DNA of 64,000 nucleotides from Vibrio metoecus. Lineage in GTDB: Bacteria; Pseudomonadota; Gammaproteobacteria; Enterobacterales; Vibrionaceae. Positions within the stretch are counted from its first letter, which is position 1, and each line of letters opens with the position of its first letter. The DNA lies in assembly GCF_009665255.1 (NCBI RefSeq), contig NZ_CP035686.1, forward strand, positions 1,178,001 to 1,242,000, in the 5' to 3' direction. The translations under genes were made by a program, and so were the position numbers. The notes below the pieces were generated by a model. It was given only the letters and a program-made list of their open reading frames with translations. It searched no databases and was not told where the DNA came from. Below, piece by piece: positions 36,050 to 45,470 of the stretch.

Positions 36050-37224
36050 AACGACGAATCTTAAGTTATCTTCTTCTGTCCTGTTTATCTGTTGTGAGTC
36101 ATGCCGCAGAGTTAAGCCCGTTTACGGCCAGTAAAGTCGTCAAGGCGAACCAGTTGGCACAAGAAAACAAGGTGAAAGAGGCAATTCAGGTTCTCAAGCA
36201 AACAGAACTGAGCAGAAGTTATGACCGTGCTTATGTTGCCCGTATGCTTGGGGTGTTCTACTGGCAGAATGAGCAAATCCCCGCGGCGATTTCATCACTG
36301 AAATTGGCGGTGGAAAGTAATGAGCTGCAAGATGAACAAGCTTGGTCAACTCGGAAAATGTTGGCTGATCTACTGACCAGCCAACAAGAGTATCGTCCGG
36401 CGCTGAAGCATTACTATGTGCTGTCAGAATCTATTCCAGCAAATCAAAAAGGCGATGAGCTTTGGCTGAGAATTTCTCAACTGCATTTTCAGTTGCAAGA
36501 GTGGAAATCTGTCCTGAAAGGGATTAAGCAGTATGCACAGTACCAATCGCAAGATGCAGTATTGCCACTTTCACTACAGTTGGGCGCTGAACTTAATTTG
36601 GATCAGTGGAAACCTGCGATCGCCACTTTGAAACGTTTATTAGTACTGGAGCCGCAAAAGAGTGCTTGGTGGCGTCAACTGGTGAGCCTAGAGCTGCGTG
36701 TAGGGTTGAAGAAAGAGGCACTCAGCACTTTAGCCCTCGCCAAAATGCAAAGGGTCGAACTCAACCAGCAAGATTTACGATTGCTGGCTCAGCTCTACGC
36801 GCAAAATGGGGTACCAGAGCGTGCAGCTCAAGTCATGGAAACCTTGGAAGAGGCGGAAAGCAATCTACAACTCATTACCGAACGCGCCATTTATTGGCAG
36901 CGCGCTAAAGAGTGGGATCATGCCATTAAAACCTGGCGTTTGGCTGCCACGAAAGACGCGAAATATCACTGGTATGTGGCGCAACTCTTATTGCAAGAAG
37001 GGGACTATGAGCAAGCGTTAGCCGAACTTGATCAAGTCAAAGAGCGCGATAGACAAGCGCAAGTTGCGCTAGCTAAAACGCGCGCCCTCTACAAATTGAA
37101 TCAGATTGATGCCGCTTTACTACAAGCGAAACGAGCGGAAAGTATTCAAGCCTCGGAAAGTGCCAAACAGTGGATTAAATACTTATCTCAACTACGGCAG
37201 TCACCTTCGACGCAAAACTCTTAA
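36046..37224 (+). CDS. Tetratricopeptide-repeat protein of the TonB2 operon
   Basis: A 392-residue exported protein. The signal peptide is MKRRILSYLLLSCLSVVSHA and about nine TPR-like helical repeats follow (for example KWDHAIKTWRLAATKDAKYHWYVAQ, YEQALAELDQV). It closes the TonB2 operon, overlapping tonB2 by ATGA. A scaffold for periplasmic protein contacts is likely. No enzyme domain is seen. Confidence 0.85.
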   Translation: MKRRILSYLLLSCLSVVSHAAELSPFTASKVVKANQLAQENKVKEAIQVLKQTELSRSYDRAYVARMLGVFYWQNEQIPAAISSLKLAVESNELQDEQAWSTRKMLADLLTSQQEYRPALKHYYVLSESIPANQKGDELWLRISQLHFQLQEWKSVLKGIKQYAQYQSQDAVLPLSLQLGAELNLDQWKPAIATLKRLLVLEPQKSAWWRQLVSLELRVGLKKEALSTLALAKMQRVELNQQDLRLLAQLYAQNGVPERAAQVMETLEEAESNLQLITERAIYWQRAKEWDHAIKTWRLAATKDAKYHWYVAQLLLQEGDYEQALAELDQVKERDRQAQVALAKTRALYKLNQIDAALLQAKRAESIQASESAKQWIKYLSQLRQSPSTQNS

Positions 37225-37284
37225 CGGATTTGTTAAAGGCGCCCTAAGCAATGTAATACGCTGTTTAGTCAATAAGGGAAATTA

Positions 37285-37338
37285 ATGAACTGTTTCGCAT
37301 CATTAATCAATCACCCTTTCATCCATATGTTTCCCTAA
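37285..37338 (+). CDS. Possible 17-residue leader peptide before the DNA ligase
   Basis: MNCFASLINHPFIHMFP begins at ATG 37285 with AAGGGA five bases upstream. Its stop codon lies in the left arm of a hairpin whose right arm holds the ligase Shine-Dalgarno. Ribosomes on this ORF could therefore open the hairpin. It is short and could be chance. Confidence 0.3.
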   Translation: MNCFASLINHPFIHMFP

Positions 37339-37367
37339 TGAAAATGACTCTGCATCTTCATTAGGGA
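37332..37367 (+). promoter_or_regulatory. Hairpin that can mask the ligase ribosome-binding site
   Basis: Perfect 11-base arms TCCCTAATGAA (37332-37342) and TTCATTAGGGA (37357-37367) around a 14-base loop. AGGGA (37363-37367) is the best Shine-Dalgarno for the ligase start at 37375. Confidence 0.5.
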
Positions 37368-37374
37368 CATGACC

Positions 37375-38222
37375 ATGCTGATACGACTGACACTCACTGC
37401 CGCAGCAATACTCCTTTCACAGCAAACATCGGCGAATGATAGCCCGCTCGCTTTCATTCCAATTACTTTCGCAAATGACTACCAACACGGTATCAATATT
37501 TATGATTACTGGAAAAGTGAAAAACTGGATGGTATTCGTGCGATATGGACCGGAAAACAGCTTGTCACACGCAACGGAAATCCGATAGCGGCACCTTCCT
37601 GGTTTATCGAGCCACTGCCACCTTATCCGCTAGAGGGGGAATTGTGGGCCGGAAGAGGAAACTTTACTCTTGTGCAGCAGACGGTGTTGGATATGCAACC
37701 TTCAGAATCAGCTTGGCGGAATATTGATTTTATGCTGTTTGATATGCCAGATGCTGCGGGTGATTACAGTAAGCGTTACTACAATCTCGTCTACTTAGTC
37801 AATCAGTTAGATAAAAAGCACATCAAATTTGTTGAGCACACTCCGATAAAATCTGAACAGGAACTACTGAGTTATCTGGACAATATCAGTGGAAAATCGG
37901 GGAAGGGGTAATGCTGCGCAAAATCGATGCTCGTTACCAAGCGGGTCGTAGTAACGATCTCCTCAAGCTTAAAAAACATCAAGATGCTGAAGCCACGGTG
38001 ATTGGTTATCGCTTAGGCTCAGGAAAGTATAAAGGGAAGATGGGATCGATTTTAGTACGCACTCCAGATGGAATTGAATTCTACATTGGCAGTGGTTTTA
38101 GCGATGCTGAACGTGCAGATCCGCCTGAAATTGGCAGTTTAGTCACCTACCGCTACAACGGATTAACGACAGAAGGCAAACCACGATTTGCTCGCTATGT
38201 TCGAGAGAAAGCAAGTTACTGA
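37375..38222 (+). pseudogene. Periplasmic ATP-dependent DNA ligase (Lig E type), frameshifted
   Basis: A small ATP-dependent ligase without accessory domains. A signal peptide (MLIRLTLTAAAILLSQQTSA) predicts a periplasmic enzyme. Motif I is SEKLDGIR with the adenylated Lys, and motif III is EGELWAGRG. The first frame ends at TAA 37908-37910, and the rest continues in the +1 frame from ATG 37911 (MLRKIDARYQAGRSNDLLKLK, motifs IV-V) to 38222. Adding one G to the GGGG run at 37899-37902 restores SGEGVMLR. The break may be real, a sequencing error, or tolerated: stop and next ATG overlap as TAATG, so two halves could be made. Intact length would be about 281 residues. Confidence 0.85.
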
Positions 38223-38314
38223 TTTGCACCAACAACAATGCCGCAACGCTTGAAAAGTTGTTGCCAATAAAATGAGCAGTAAGATTTTCTGATGCACTTT
38301 GATTTCCTAATAAA

Positions 38315-38337
38315 AAGGCCAGCGTATGGCTGGCCTT
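38315..38337 (-). terminator. Terminator of norM
   Basis: Nine-base stem AAGGCCAGC / GCTGGCCTT. On the minus strand it is followed by TTTATTAGG, 17 bases beyond the norM stop. Confidence 0.85.
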
Positions 38338-38353
38338 CATGTTTCATCTGTGA

Positions 38354-39727
38354 CTATTTGGTTGCAAGGTGCAACTGTTTGTCATCACTCTGCTTTTGAA
38401 TCCATAGCAAACGTTGCCCTAACATTAACGCCGCCGCAGAAAGCCCGATAATAAAGCCAAGCCAGAAACCTTTGGCTCCCATTGGCTGCTCTGTTAACCA
38501 GTTAGTCATACCTAAAATGTAGCCAGTAGGTAAACCGAGTACCCAGTAAGAGATAAAGGTTCGATGAAAAATCGCCGTCATATCTTTGTAACCACGCAAC
38601 GCCCCAGCTGCAACCACTTGTACGGCATCCATACATTGATAGATCGCTGCCAGCAACAGCAATTGCATTGCCAGAGCTACCACAATTTGGTTCTCGGTAT
38701 AGAGCAGTGCGATTTGTTCGCGGAACAGTACCGTCAGCAAAGCGGTGATACAAGCAGTCGCTAGACCCGTCATCAAGCCAACATTTGCGGCAATAGCTGC
38801 GCCTTTGGTGTCTTGTTCACCTAATTTGTGTCCGACTCGAATGGAAACCGCCGCACCAATACTCATTGGAAACATAAACACCAACGAGGAAAAGTTAAGC
38901 GCCACTTGATGAGCCGCCACCACGGTTGAACCCAAAGGTGCAACCATCAGTGCCACTACAGCAAAGAGAGTGACTTCAAAGAACAGTGCGGCGGCAACAG
39001 GGAAACCCAAGCGGAATAGACGGAACAACTCTTTGGGCTGTGGCTTATGGAACGTGGCAAAAACTTTGACATGAGCGAGGCGCTTAGACGTTGTGATATA
39101 GAACATCAGCAGAAACAGCATAATCCAATAAACAATTGCCGTTGCAACGCCACAGCCTACACCGCCAAGTTGCGGCGCTCCAAATTTGCCGTAGACAAAA
39201 ATCCAGTTCAGTGGAATGTTGAGCAAAAGTCCCATAAATCCAATCACCATGGCAGGTTTCGTTAGCGACATGCCATCAGTAAAGCTTCGTAACGCTTGAA
39301 ACAGCAAGTAAGCGGGAACAGCAAACATCACAGCATGCATATATCCGACAGTCTTGGTTGCCATCGCTTGTTCAACATCCATAAATTGAATGATGAATTG
39401 TGTTTGAAAGAGAACGGCAATAATCGGGATAGAAACTAATAGTGCTAGGGTCAAGCCTTGATGGACTTCAAACGGGATTTTATGTTGACGGCCAGCACCA
39501 TTGAGCTGCGCAACGACAGGCACAAGTGCCATCAATAAACCTACGCCAAATAAAATGGAAGGAAGCCAGATACTAGCAGCGATAGATACCGCGGCCATAT
39601 CAATCGCACTGACGCCACCGGCCATTATTGTATCGACAAAGCCCATACCAGTTTGTGCAACGGAAGCAATCAATACTGGCGTCGCAAGTTTAATTAAATT
39701 TGATGCTTCGATTTTGTAACGATGCAC
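38354..39727 (-). CDS. norM: NorM, Na+-coupled MATE multidrug efflux pump
   Basis: A 12-helix MATE transporter exporting cationic drugs and dyes in exchange for Na+, nearly identical to the crystallised V. cholerae NorM as I recall it. The core reads KLATPVLIASVAQTGMGFVDTIMAGG, with ALRGYKD later. I place the start at GTG 39727 (457 residues, MHRYKIEASN) because GGAG lies six bases upstream and the V. parahaemolyticus homologue begins MHRYK. The usual 461-residue V. cholerae form would start at TTG 39739, which lacks a ribosome site. Confidence 0.95.
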   Translation of the reverse strand: MHRYKIEASNLIKLATPVLIASVAQTGMGFVDTIMAGGVSAIDMAAVSIAASIWLPSILFGVGLLMALVPVVAQLNGAGRQHKIPFEVHQGLTLALLVSIPIIAVLFQTQFIIQFMDVEQAMATKTVGYMHAVMFAVPAYLLFQALRSFTDGMSLTKPAMVIGFMGLLLNIPLNWIFVYGKFGAPQLGGVGCGVATAIVYWIMLFLLMFYITTSKRLAHVKVFATFHKPQPKELFRLFRLGFPVAAALFFEVTLFAVVALMVAPLGSTVVAAHQVALNFSSLVFMFPMSIGAAVSIRVGHKLGEQDTKGAAIAANVGLMTGLATACITALLTVLFREQIALLYTENQIVVALAMQLLLLAAIYQCMDAVQVVAAGALRGYKDMTAIFHRTFISYWVLGLPTGYILGMTNWLTEQPMGAKGFWLGFIIGLSAAALMLGQRLLWIQKQSDDKQLHLATK

Positions 39728-39929
39728 AGAATTCTCCAAAGGGGGGACAAAAAGAGGAGCCATAAAAAATTAAGCAATACTCAACTCATGGCACTGGACG
39801 GAATGATAATGAAATGTCGCAATAAGCTCCATGAAAAACTGATATAAATCACAAATTGTCAGGTTGAAGCTCAATGTATGAAACGGAAGCCGGCGTAACT
39901 GGTTAATTTGATCTGATGGATGTGAAAAA

Positions 39930-39947
39930 AGCGCCGTAGTTGGCGCT
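39930..39947 (-). terminator. Terminator of the CPXCG gene
   Basis: On the minus strand AGCGCC / GGCGCT with a six-base loop is followed by TTTTTC. Confidence 0.75.
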
Positions 39948-39980
39948 CTTATGCAGAGATAACGCTAAACACAAACAGGG

Positions 39981-40184
39981 TTAGAAAATCTGTTCGTCAT
40001 CAGCATCAATATACAATTCAATGGTGTCGTGTAACTCATCGACCGTCATATTGAGGTGGATCGCGTGACAGCAAGCGGGGCAGTCATCGTAAAACTCCTG
40101 ACTTCCATTCGAAGCATCTAAAGTCAAACGAATACCGTGACCGCAATGCGGGCAGATAACGGACTTTTCTGTGAAGTTTCTCAT
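39981..40184 (-). CDS. CPXCG-motif cysteine-rich small protein
   Basis: A 67-residue acidic protein with two Cys pairs (CPHCG at 11-15 and CPACC at 35-39), forming a likely zinc ribbon. The family is common in gammaproteobacteria with no known role. It has its own terminator and is probably monocistronic. Confidence 0.82.
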   Translation of the reverse strand: MRNFTEKSVICPHCGHGIRLTLDASNGSQEFYDDCPACCHAIHLNMTVDELHDTIELYIDADDEQIF

Positions 40185-40340
40185 ATCTCTTTCCTTACGT
40201 CCTTGGAGATACAGTAATACTAATCAGGGAAGTTTCTTAAAGAATAAAATTAAGTCTAAAGTTTGAAGGAAAACATAAAACCAACAATTAACCACCAGAG
40301 CAGATATATTTATAAAAATCAACAATTAGTTGCGATTCAT

Positions 40341-41206
40341 TCAATAGCACAATATCTTTTCGATCAATTTCTGCGCTTCATCTAAGTAATGTCCACCGAA
40401 TTGATTGTAATGATTGAGCACATGGTAAAGGTTATAGATGTCTTTACGTTCCTCATATCCCCAATCTAATGGCCAAATGCTTTCATAACCTTGGAAAAAT
40501 TCAGGCTGAAAACCACCAAACCATTCTGCAAGCGCAATATCACATTCACGATCCCCCAATAACAGGCAGGATCAAAGCACAGTGGTCCATGTACCGAATT
40601 TGCTACATTACCAAACCAGAGATCGCCATGTAGCAAAGAAGGGCGAGGCGTATGATTGGCTAAACGAGATTTTATGAGATCAACAAATTCATCAATATTA
40701 ATCAGATGAATACCTTTTTCTTGCAGCAATTGTAACTGCCAGCCGATTCGCTGCTCAGCAAAAAATAGTGACCACTTTTTATGCCAAGGATTGGGTTGAA
40801 CCGTAGCGCCAATGTAGTTATCGATGTCGAAGCCAAATTCTTTCTGGTCTCCCCAACGATGTAAATTGGCAAGTTGCACACCAAACTCAAAACTTCTTTC
40901 GGCGTCATCCAATGGCTTGATGGCAAGATAGTTGAGAACCAGATAAGCGTGCGTTTTGCTTGTTCCATGCACAAGGTATTGCGGTACTTGTACCGTGTTG
41001 GATTCGCGCATGACACGCAAGTTTTCTACTTCGGCTTCAAATTTACTCAAAAACTCGCGTTGGTTGGTTTTGACAAAATAGCGATCCACGCCATCGCTGA
41101 CCATAAAGCATTCATTAATGTCACCTCCATGCACTTTTTCTTTTTCCACCATGTGAAAACTTTTGTCCATCTGTGCGGACAATTGTTGAATAATTGCTGG
41201 CCACAT
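40341..41206 (-). pseudogene. Fructosamine/ketosamine kinase-family protein, frameshifted
   Basis: The gene starts at 41206 (MWPAIIQQLSAQM). It carries an aminoglycoside-phosphotransferase-like fold with the catalytic LLHGDLWFGN motif and the metal Asp in CFDPACYWG. After that the frame reads into about 28 unrelated residues and stops. The true C-terminus (GDRECDIALAEWFGGFQPEF..., to 40341) is in another frame. Adding one C to the C5 run at 40553-40557 (six G in sense) restores YWGDRECD and a length of about 289, normal for the family. Loss of one homopolymer base, real or a sequencing error, explains it. Confidence 0.85.
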
Positions 41207-41612
41207 AACTCAAGCTCTCGGTTTTTTAATTTGGTTACAGGCTAGTGTATGTCAAGCTAGCCAATATGAAAGTTTATGAGTGCACATAAATCTATCTTGA
41301 GTAAATATTGCAGTCAGAGAAACAACTAAGTGTGATTTAACTCATAAAATCATTGAGTTCACTTTCGTACTATTTGTCACGATGTGCGCCATGAGATCAC
41401 GGTGTAAACAATTTTTCGAATAATGAGATAAAACTCCTCTCAGTCAGTCAGTTTTAGCTCATAATTAAGCTGGATTGAGCGAATTAACCGTACTCTTGGT
41501 GGAAAGTGCAGCAACTAGCACCTGCCATCTGTGAAAATAGTTATTCATGTCTTAGTATTAAAGAAAGATAGAAACCAACTGGCGAACAGCAGCAGTAAAG
41601 CGGAGAACGAAT
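41207..41612. other. Intergenic region between kinase and DUF3802 genes
   Basis: About 405 AT-rich bases between divergent genes. The only structure I see is a weak inverted repeat AACTCA...TGAGTT near 41340-41360 and scattered direct CAGT repeats near 41440. No ORF with a ribosome site and no terminator are evident. An unannotated small RNA is possible but unsupported. Confidence 0.35.
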
Positions 41613-41954
41613 GTGGTTGTAGAAACCGATGGATATCTGGCCCTGATCGAACATCTTTCATTCAATATGGATGTTTTTACTCAGGAAGGGGATACGGGAA
41701 CGGAAAGTGTTGAGGATGTCATCACAGATATGGTGGCAAGCAACATTATGGCTATTTTTGAACAAAACCCTGAGCTTCATTCTAGTGTTCGCTTCCAACT
41801 TCTAAAAGAAACAGACTCTGTAGTCGATGATCTTGCCGAAGTCCTTGCCGGCGTTTGGCATCGACCCGCGACTAATGAGCAGATTGCCTTTTTGGATGAA
41901 TACATAGCCTTAGTGAAAAACTTGTTTGATTCGGCAGTCGCGAAATACGACTAA
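41613..41954 (+). CDS. DUF3802 family protein
   Basis: A 113-residue acidic, helical protein starting at GTG 41613 with CGGAG seven bases upstream (MVVETDGYLALIEHL). I recall this as the DUF3802 family, largely restricted to vibrios and relatives, with no known function. It has no signal peptide or membrane segment. It ends 11 bases from the convergent NlpC gene. Confidence 0.72.
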   Translation: MVVETDGYLALIEHLSFNMDVFTQEGDTGTESVEDVITDMVASNIMAIFEQNPELHSSVRFQLLKETDSVVDDLAEVLAGVWHRPATNEQIAFLDEYIALVKNLFDSAVAKYD

Positions 41955-41965
41955 CCAGACAGGCC

Positions 41966-42466
41966 TTAATTGGATACCATAGGCGGATTCTCAATCCGCC
42001 TAAATTGCCAGAATTTTGCAGCCCAATAAGGGTTGTCAATTCGCGAAATGATCACGCCCTTCGAAGTCGAAGCGTGCATAAACTGCTTATTTCCCAAATA
42101 AACCCCCACATGAATGTTAGTGCGTGAAGTTTTGAAAAAGACTAAGTCGCCATACTGCGCTTGTTCATATTTGATCAACTGCCCCGTTTGAGCTTGCGAT
42201 TCCGTTGTCCGTGGCAAGCTGAGTTGCCATGCATCCCGATAGGCAATTTGCACAAATGCAGAGCAATCAATCCCACTTTTGTTATTGCCTCCGAATTGAT
42301 ATGGCACGCCGCGCCATTCTGTGAAGACACTCGAAAAACTAGGAAAAGAGCGATCACTCAAATCAGGTGTTAGCGAGGATGAATCTGGTTCAGAAGGCGG
42401 TGTAGAACTACATCCTACGAGGAATAGGAGGAAAAAGAGGGAAAACGTTTGCTTGACCGCCAACAT
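41966..42466 (-). CDS. NlpC/P60-family lipoprotein endopeptidase
   Basis: A 166-residue lipoprotein. The lipobox is FLVGC (Cys19), and the NlpC/P60 peptidase domain carries catalytic Cys in GIDCSAF and His in NIHVGVYLG. It is similar to Spr/NlpC enzymes that cleave peptidoglycan cross-links between D-Glu and diaminopimelate. Acts at the periplasmic face of the outer membrane. Specific cut site not determined here. Confidence 0.9.
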   Translation of the reverse strand: MLAVKQTFSLFFLLFLVGCSSTPPSEPDSSSLTPDLSDRSFPSFSSVFTEWRGVPYQFGGNNKSGIDCSAFVQIAYRDAWQLSLPRTTESQAQTGQLIKYEQAQYGDLVFFKTSRTNIHVGVYLGNKQFMHASTSKGVIISRIDNPYWAAKFWQFRRIENPPMVSN

Positions 42467-42554
42467 GAGTCACCTTACTGACAAAAAAGTGAAATAAAAC
42501 TGAAACAAGCACTACCTACCATGACGTCGACTCTCAATCCTAAGACGTATTTTC

Positions 42555-44576
42555 ATGGCTTTGACAAAAAATCTTTCTCTCACACAAGCGCTTGGTACTG
42601 TGTTTCTGTGCATCACCATACTGATGATTAGTTTATCTGTCACCAGTTTACGTGGCATAGAGCGGGTTGGCGCGCAATTTACTCAGCTATCTGAGCAAGC
42701 TTTACCCTTTGCGCTTAATAATGCTGCGCTCACGCAAAACTACCTTGAGCAGGTGAAATACCTCGGCTATGGAACGCGCAGTAAAACAGAGACCGAATTA
42801 ACTCAAGTATTGAATGAATGGCAAAAACTTGATGTACAAGCTCGAACGGAGATAACGCTACTAGAGCAAAGTATCACTCAGCTTTCTGGTGTGGCAGAAA
42901 GTGAGCAGATTGCACCATTGAAGAAGAACATTGAACACTTCAATCAATTAGCTCAATCAATTTTACATCTGCAGCAACTGCAATTGAGCAAATCAACACA
43001 GATTAATGAACAAGCGAAGCAATTTCGTTATGGGCTAAGTTCGATAGGGCCAGAAATGAGCCGCATCGCTTCTTTCCTCGCAAGCGACAATCCAGAGGCG
43101 GTCGATGCCGCTAACCGTTTTACGGCCAGTGCCAGTGCGATGGAAAGCACTTTTCTATTGTTGCTTATTGAAGAAGAGATGCCCGCGGCGCAGAAATATC
43201 GCCAAGAATTAAAAAATCGTGTTGCTGGGCTGGAGTTAGCATTTGATGATTTCAAAGAGTGGTATCCAGAAATCAAAGACTACGCCAGTTTAACTGCACC
43301 CTATGATATGGTTTTGTCTGGTTTTAAAGCACAAGCCATCATCGATCAAATCCTCAATAAACTTGAAGATGCTCAACAACAAAACACTGACTTTTCCGCA
43401 GTGGCTATCGTAGCTCAAGATTTAGTGGCACAGCTCAATCAGTGGTCTGCGTTTGCTCAGCAGCATATTCAACAAGGCAAACAAGAGGTGAGTGATACCA
43501 TTTCTGCGGTGACAATAACTCAGCAAGTGAGTGGTGCGATCTTAGTGTTGGCGATTTTAATCGTGTGGTTCAGTTTGCGCCGTTGGATTGGGCGTTCTCT
43601 TAGCAATATCACTCGACACCTTAACCAACTGACGGAGCATAAGCTGAATCATTCCCTCGCTTTAGTCGGGCCGCAGGATTTTCAAAATGTGGCGGCGCAG
43701 TTAAACCAAGTGATTACGTCTACCCATGAATCGATTGCTTTGGTAACGCGCAATTGTGAAACACTTTATCAAACAGCAGAGCTGAGTTATGGCTCGGCAG
43801 AGCAGTCCAACCGAAGTTTGTCAGCACAGAACCAAGCCTTGCTTGCAATGGCGGCGACGATTAACCAGTTAGAAGCCTCGATCCGTGAGATTGCAGGAGT
43901 GAGTAATGACTCTTTCTCTGATTCTGTGCAAGCGGCTGAGCATTCTGCGCAAGGTGTTCAGGTCATTGAGCAAAATCAACACCGGCTACAAGCGCTAGAA
44001 AACACCTTGAGTGCGAATGATATGGCCATGTCTGAGCTTAATCAGCGCGTCACCAGTATTCGCGAAATGGTGGACATGATCAGCGGGATTGCCGATAGCA
44101 CGAATTTACTCGCACTGAATGCGGCCATTGAGGCCGCACGTGCCGGAGAACAGGGGCGTGGCTTTGCTGTGGTCGCCGATGAAGTACGCAAATTAGCCAG
44201 CGATACCAGTAAACAGACGGCCAATATCCGCGACATGATGAACGAGTTAGTAAACGCGGCAACGAAATCGCGCCAAGCGGTGGATGAATCACGCAAGGAA
44301 ATGGTATCTGCTCTGCAATCCAGTGAAGAGGTGAAAAGCACGTTTATGCAGATCGAAAGCGCGGTCTCACACATTCGTACTCGAGTCGCGCAAATCACTG
44401 ATGCCACCGAAGAACAGAAGCGCGCTACGGCGGATGTGAGTCAAGCTGTGGCAGAAATTTCCGAACAGGGGCAAGAAACCAAGCGCCAGTTGGATGCTAT
44501 GTTGGAAAGCGCTGAGCAAGTTGCCAGCATCGCAGGACATCAACAGACCATGCTGCACAAATACCAGTTGGATTGA
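42555..44576 (+). CDS. Methyl-accepting chemotaxis protein
   Basis: A 673-residue chemoreceptor. Helix 1 is at about 12-32, a helical periplasmic sensor at 33-320, helix 2 at about 325-346, HAMP at about 345-400, and a long signalling coiled coil with the tip NLLALNAAIEAARAGEQGRG. The sensor looks like a helical-bundle type with no recognised ligand motif. It is a stand-alone gene; vibrios have dozens of these. Confidence 0.93.
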   Translation: MALTKNLSLTQALGTVFLCITILMISLSVTSLRGIERVGAQFTQLSEQALPFALNNAALTQNYLEQVKYLGYGTRSKTETELTQVLNEWQKLDVQARTEITLLEQSITQLSGVAESEQIAPLKKNIEHFNQLAQSILHLQQLQLSKSTQINEQAKQFRYGLSSIGPEMSRIASFLASDNPEAVDAANRFTASASAMESTFLLLLIEEEMPAAQKYRQELKNRVAGLELAFDDFKEWYPEIKDYASLTAPYDMVLSGFKAQAIIDQILNKLEDAQQQNTDFSAVAIVAQDLVAQLNQWSAFAQQHIQQGKQEVSDTISAVTITQQVSGAILVLAILIVWFSLRRWIGRSLSNITRHLNQLTEHKLNHSLALVGPQDFQNVAAQLNQVITSTHESIALVTRNCETLYQTAELSYGSAEQSNRSLSAQNQALLAMAATINQLEASIREIAGVSNDSFSDSVQAAEHSAQGVQVIEQNQHRLQALENTLSANDMAMSELNQRVTSIREMVDMISGIADSTNLLALNAAIEAARAGEQGRGFAVVADEVRKLASDTSKQTANIRDMMNELVNAATKSRQAVDESRKEMVSALQSSEEVKSTFMQIESAVSHIRTRVAQITDATEEQKRATADVSQAVAEISEQGQETKRQLDAMLESAEQVASIAGHQQTMLHKYQLD

Positions 44577-44577
44577 T

Positions 44578-45369
44578 CTATTTGTCTCGAAACGGTTGCG
44601 TCAGCATTTTATCTAGCCACTGTTCACGTGCTGTACGAAACAGGGGGAGGCCAATCTTCATTCGCTCATGTCCCATTTCGGGTTGCGCAATATAGGTTCT
44701 AAACAAGCGATCCCATAGTGAGAGGAAAAAGCCGAAATTAGAATGGGTTTCGTGCACGAATACAGAGTGGTGGACGCGGTGCATATCTGGCGTTACCATC
44801 AATAAACGCAGCCATTGATCGGCTTTGTAAGGTAGTTTGGCGTTGCTATGGTTAAACATCGCACTAGCATTTAAGACCACCTCAAAAACCACAACGGCAA
44901 TCGGGGAAACGCCCAATAACGTCACCGCACCAATTTTAATCCATGCGGAAATGATAATTTCGAGCGGATGAAAACGGCTACCGGTTGTCACATCGATATC
45001 TTGGTCGGCATGATGCATACGATGTAGGCGCCATAGCCAAGGAATACGGTGAAACAGCAAGTGCTGCCAATAAATCACGGCATCCAATAGAATAACGGAA
45101 ACGATTAAAGCTATTGTTGGCGGAATTTCTAACCAGTGGAACAAACCAAATTGATGGTTTTCAGCCCACTGTGCGGCACTAAAAGCGAGAAAAGGCATTA
45201 ACACGGAAAGCAAAACGCTATTGAAGCTCACCAATCCCAAATTGTTTAACCAACGGACCAGCTTGCTTTGAGATCGTGTTTTCCGCGGATAATTGGATTC
45301 CCATAAGGCGCAGATCACCAATACAGCGAAAAAAATGCCTAATCGAACATGTTCAACAGAAACATTCAT
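44578..45369 (-). CDS. Sterol desaturase/fatty acid hydroxylase-family membrane protein
   Basis: A 263-residue membrane di-iron oxygenase-type protein. The histidine motifs are HLLFH, HRMHH and HRVHH with the spacing of the family, among four to five membrane helices. The lipid substrate in vibrios is unknown. It ends one base from the convergent chemoreceptor stop and diverges from tapT. Confidence 0.88.
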   Translation of the reverse strand: MNVSVEHVRLGIFFAVLVICALWESNYPRKTRSQSKLVRWLNNLGLVSFNSVLLSVLMPFLAFSAAQWAENHQFGLFHWLEIPPTIALIVSVILLDAVIYWQHLLFHRIPWLWRLHRMHHADQDIDVTTGSRFHPLEIIISAWIKIGAVTLLGVSPIAVVVFEVVLNASAMFNHSNAKLPYKADQWLRLLMVTPDMHRVHHSVFVHETHSNFGFFLSLWDRLFRTYIAQPEMGHERMKIGLPLFRTAREQWLDKMLTQPFRDK

Positions 45370-45470
45370 ATTGCTTTCCTTGCTCTTCGTTTATGGCTCA
45401 CAAACTTTACTGGCGCAAAACCCAAGTGGTCAGTAAAATCGCTGCCATTTTTCAGTCTGTAGTACGCGCC

